Source: Oscillospiraceae bacterium
GTDB lineage: Bacteria > Bacillota > Clostridia > Oscillospirales > Ruminococcaceae
Assembly (NCBI GenBank): GCA_004557855.1
Contig: SFFJ01000026.1
Location: forward strand, 1-59,728
Direction: 5' to 3'
DNA: 59,728 nt
Shown here: positions 57,233 through 59,728 of the stretch, one piece after another
Position numbering within the stretch: position 1 is the stretch's first letter
How the letters are laid out: every line of letters starts with the position of its first letter
Notes under the pieces: generated by a model
What the model saw: only the letters and a program-made list of their open reading frames with translations
What the model was told of the DNA's origin: nothing
The model's database searches: none
Translations under genes and position numbers: made by a program

Positions 57233-58549
57233 TCAGGCGAGGGGCGGCGTCAGCCCCAGCAGGGCGTCCAGCAGGTCGGCGCCGTCCATGCCGGCCACCC
57301 GGACGGTGGTGTGCAGTGCCGCGGCGACATCGTAGGGGGTGGTGTCATCGAGGAACTTATCCTTTTCGTCCCGCAGCATGATCTCCGGGAGGATCAGGCC
57401 GTCATAGAGGGGCTTATCCTGCAAAAAATCGATGATATCCCGGCCGCAGACCAGCCCGGTGACATTGACCCCGCCGCCGAAGGTGCGGTTGGGGATGCCG
57501 TAGACGGTCATCTGCCGGTGAGGGAATTTTTCCTTTGCGGTTTCCAGAAGCTCCCGCAGGAGGGGGGCGGCAGCCTCCCCGGTGGCAAGGGCATAGTGGC
57601 TTTTTACTTCGTCGCCGTCCTCCATCGAAAGGGCGGAGGCGAATTCATCCCGCAAAAGGGCGGTGGTGCCCACGCCGTTGCCCAGCTGGTCGAAGTCCTC
57701 GTAGTAGCTGTAATCCGGCAGGGGCAGCCCGGCGATGAGATAGAGCTCATCGGCGCAGAAGGCGATGCGGCTGCCGTGGCGGCGCAGCATCTCCTCCCCG
57801 AATTCATCGGCGATGCGGATGCAGTCGGCGGCCTCGGCGGGGGTCATCATCCGCAGGGGGTACAGCCCCTCCCGGTGGCCGGTAAGCCCCACCGGCACCA
57901 GCGCGATGCTTTGCACCTCCGGGGCGTACTGCCCCAGGTCCCGCAGGCTGCGGCGCAGCTGCTCCCCGTCATTGAGGCCGGGACAGAGGACGATTTGGGC
58001 ATTGATGCGGATATGGTGGGCGGCCAGCTGCGGGATATACTTGAGGACCTCGCCGCTGCGGGGGTTTTTCATCAGCTCCACCCGCAGGTCGGGGTCGGTG
58101 GCGTGGACCGAGATATTGATGGGGCTGATGTGCATTTTGATGATGCGGGCGATGTCCTCATCGGTCATATTGGTGAGGGTGACATAGCTGCCGAACAGGA
58201 AGCTCATGCGGCTGTCGTCATCCTTAAAGTAGAGCGTTTCCCGCATCCCGCGGGGGAGCTGATCGACAAAGCAGAAAACGCATTTATTGGCGCAGTGGTG
58301 CTGGCGATCCATGAGGTAATCGGTGAATTCCAGCCCCAGCTCGTCATATTCCGGCTTTTTGATTTGGAAGGTGAGGGGCTTGCCCTCCCGCTCCACCGTG
58401 ACGGAGAGGGAGGTATCGATCATATAAAAGCGGTAATCCAGGACGTCATGGATGAGATTGCCGTTGACCGAAACAAGGCGGTCGCCGGGGCGGATGCCGG
58501 CCTTGGCGGCGGGGGTGCGGGGGGTGACAAGATCGATGAGAATGGACAT
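57233..58549 (-). CDS. DUF512 protein with PDZ and radical-SAM-like domains
   Basis: A 438-residue protein. The N-terminal PDZ-like domain (TPAAKAGIRPGDRLVSVNGN, residues 11-30) is followed by a radical-SAM-type cysteine cluster in HHCANKCVFCFVDQLPRGM near residue 83, then the DUF512 C-terminal domain (TGVAAAPLL-like and YGIPNRTFGGGVNVTGLVCG regions). No reaction is established for the family. In many clostridia it neighbours der, which here lies 12 kb away on the same strand. The ATG at 58549 follows GGGAGAG. Confidence 0.94.
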   Translation of the reverse strand: MSILIDLVTPRTPAAKAGIRPGDRLVSVNGNLIHDVLDYRFYMIDTSLSVTVEREGKPLTFQIKKPEYDELGLEFTDYLMDRQHHCANKCVFCFVDQLPRGMRETLYFKDDDSRMSFLFGSYVTLTNMTDEDIARIIKMHISPINISVHATDPDLRVELMKNPRSGEVLKYIPQLAAHHIRINAQIVLCPGLNDGEQLRRSLRDLGQYAPEVQSIALVPVGLTGHREGLYPLRMMTPAEAADCIRIADEFGEEMLRRHGSRIAFCADELYLIAGLPLPDYSYYEDFDQLGNGVGTTALLRDEFASALSMEDGDEVKSHYALATGEAAAPLLRELLETAKEKFPHRQMTVYGIPNRTFGGGVNVTGLVCGRDIIDFLQDKPLYDGLILPEIMLRDEKDKFLDDTTPYDVAAALHTTVRVAGMDGADLLDALLGLTPPLA

Positions 58550-58688
58550 TTTTTCTCTCCCAATAGATTGATGTGGGGCGGAGCGGCGGGTGCAGAATAA
58601 GAGGATGACAAGAAGAAAATCCGCAGGCAGGCTGTTGTCCAGCGAAGGCGGACTGTTGCCTGGCAAGGAGTTTCGACGCAGTCAGCGC

Positions 58689-59249
58689 TTATTTTTCATC
58701 CGCCGCAATAGTGCCGTCCGCGGGCCGGCAGGGAGCCTCAAGGCAGATCAGCTCCTCCGGGATTTTGCCCTGAAACAGGACGCGGGCGCTGCCGCGCAGC
58801 GTAAACCCGTTTTTTTGGTACAGGGTGGCGGCGGGGGTATTGCCTGCCCAGGTATCCAGCCGGATGGCGGCGCAGCCGGTGGCGGCGGCGTGCTGTTTGA
58901 TGCGCGAAACGCATTCCCGTCCCAGCCCCTGCCCGGCCAGGGACGGCGGGATGCAGAGGGTATGCACCACCAGCACCTGCTCCGGCGGGGCGGGGTACTG
59001 CCAGTCGATATCGGCGTAGAAATCATCCTGATGGTGATTGAGGATGACGCTGGCCACCACCTGCCCTTTCCGTTCCAGCACCCACAGGGTACCGGCGGCC
59101 TGTGCGGCGGCGGCGGTTTGGCGGGTGGGGTACACCCCCAGCGACCAGTTGGTGCTGCTGCGGCCGGTTTCGGCCTCATGGGTCAGCAGCTCGGTATAGT
59201 GGCGCTCCACGGCGTCAAGATCGGTGATAAGGGCGGGGCGAAAAATCAT
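58689..59249 (-). CDS. GNAT-family N-acetyltransferase
   Basis: A 186-residue GNAT acyltransferase with LVVHTLCIPPSLAGQGLGRE near residue 93 (motif A, acetyl-CoA pyrophosphate loop QGLGRE) and ATLYQKNGFTLRG near 145. The substrate is unknown. The start at 59249 has AAAGGAGTC upstream, directly after the stop of a 49-residue membrane peptide gene, so they are probably co-translated. Confidence 0.93.
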   Translation of the reverse strand: MIFRPALITDLDAVERHYTELLTHEAETGRSSTNWSLGVYPTRQTAAAAQAAGTLWVLERKGQVVASVILNHHQDDFYADIDWQYPAPPEQVLVVHTLCIPPSLAGQGLGRECVSRIKQHAAATGCAAIRLDTWAGNTPAATLYQKNGFTLRGSARVLFQGKIPEELICLEAPCRPADGTIAADEK

Positions 59250-59264
59250 GGGGACTCCTTTATT

Positions 59265-59414
59265 TTATGAGATAATAGAGAAACAGGGCGACGGCGCGAC
59301 GGCGCAGGCGAAGGTGACCGCTTGCAGCACGGTGACGAAGCGGGAGACCTTTTTGACGCTGAACACCAGTGACAGCATGGAGAAGATAGCGGTGATGAGG
59401 TAGAGAAGGGTCAT
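59265..59414 (-). CDS. Small membrane peptide, 49 residues
   Basis: An ATG behind GAAAGGAG (spacing 6) opens MTLLYLITAIFSMLSLVFSV, then KKVSRFVTVLQAVTFACAVA and a short tail to a TAA 15 bases before the GNAT start. Two hydrophobic stretches with a KK between them suggest a membrane peptide. The family is not recognised. The strong ribosome site and tight spacing to the GNAT gene support expression. Confidence 0.7.
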   Translation of the reverse strand: MTLLYLITAIFSMLSLVFSVKKVSRFVTVLQAVTFACAVAPSPCFSIIS

Positions 59415-59450
59415 GGGGGCTCCTTTCGGGGGGATGGTTTGCCCATCGGG

Positions 59451-59531
59451 GCGGGCCGCAGGCCCGGCGGCGCAGCCGCCGACACGGGCGCAGCCCGTGT
59501 GTTTCGACGCAGTCGAAACGGCCTGCGGCCG
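59451..59531. repeat. Cloverleaf repeat C26
   Basis: Arms GCGGGCCGCAGGCC and GGCCTGCGGCC; stems CGGCGGC, ACACGGGC and GTTTCGAC, all three with loop GCA. Confidence 0.95.
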
Positions 59532-59575
59532 TAAGGCTGCGGTTTGCAGGAATTTGCGGGGAGAGGGTGGTTTGT

Positions 59576-59728
59576 AGGCGGCTGTTGAGGGGTGTTCGTG
59601 AAAAAGCTTGTAGTCACCTTCGGTGGGGTGAGCTTTTTAGAAAGCTTGGTAAGTACGCCTGCCCGGCGGGGGCATCCTTTTGTGCCGACAAAAGGATGCA
59701 AAAACGGTTCAGGGCTGCGCCCTGAAAA
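59576..59728. repeat. Large mosaic intergenic element E6 (cut by window end)
   Basis: The left inverted end (GTGTTCGTGAAAAAGCTTGT ... GTACGCCTGCCCGGCGGGGG), including AGCTTTTTAGAAAGCT, is followed by hairpin CATCCTTTTG/CAAAAGGATG and the first bases of the body (GGTTCAGGGCTGCGCCCTGA). It matches 51.80-51.93 kb in order and orientation. Confidence 0.85.

Overview
The window looks like chromosomal DNA of a GC-rich, low-motility Gram-positive anaerobe of the class Clostridia, most likely an Oscillospirales-type gut bacterium. Evidence: Firmicutes gene neighbourhoods (mnmG-rsmG-noc/parA/parB, ywiB-argS, yceD-rpmF, a YtrA-type GntR regulator with its ABC transporter), AGGAGG-type ribosome sites, TTGACA/TATAAT promoters, and a rubredoxin-flavoprotein. 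The species is not identifiable from the sequence alone. mnmG-rsmG-noc-parA-parB with two perfect parS sites places the left end close to the replication origin.

Layout. 0.5-9.3 kb: mnmG, rsmG, noc (reversed), parA, parB, serS. 10.1-14.5 kb: an aromatic cluster (DAHP synthase, EPSP synthase, chorismate synthase, chorismate mutase) and a small zinc-ribbon protein. 14.8-20.4 kb: three unrecognised small proteins, a YfcE-type phosphodiesterase, a Nif3-family protein, a phosphohexomutase and a TfoX-N protein. 20.6-25.2 kb (minus): bioY behind a BirA operator, traX, rqcH, trmK. 25.5-30.3 kb: a coiled-coil membrane protein, a polysaccharide deacetylase, and a GntR-ABC transporter operon. 30.4-35.4 kb (minus): zapA, U32 peptidase, dut, DUF1275, nicotinamidase-like protein, maf. 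35.5-40.3 kb: glycogen phosphorylase, a GH13 amylase and a NusG-II protein. 40.7-42.7 kb: L10 leader, rplJ, rplL, flavin reductase-rubredoxin. 42.8-53.3 kb (minus): nitroreductase, membrane protein, der, argS, DUF1934, murI, ddl, LCP-like protein. 53.5-59.7 kb: yceD-rpmF, an AT-richer sorted surface protein, Gfo/Idh/MocA oxidoreductase, DUF512 protein, GNAT acetyltransferase and a 49-residue membrane peptide.

The most unusual content is intergenic. (1) Twenty-five complete copies of an 80-110 bp element fold as a four-way junction: a conserved outer arm (mostly GGGCCGCAGGCC, or GGGGCGCAGCCC) encloses three perfect hairpins. Stem sequences differ between copies but stay complementary, and most loops are the triplet GNA or its complement. 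(2) Six larger elements of about 0.6-0.8 kb (two cut by the window ends) have long inverted ends and inner hairpin slots with conserved flanks and copy-specific stems. (3) There is a 64-bp tandem array next to noc, and 168-, 90- and 170-bp tandem duplications elsewhere. No transposase lies in the window. The repeats are a strong candidate for an undescribed family of structure-selected, possibly mobile, non-coding DNA.
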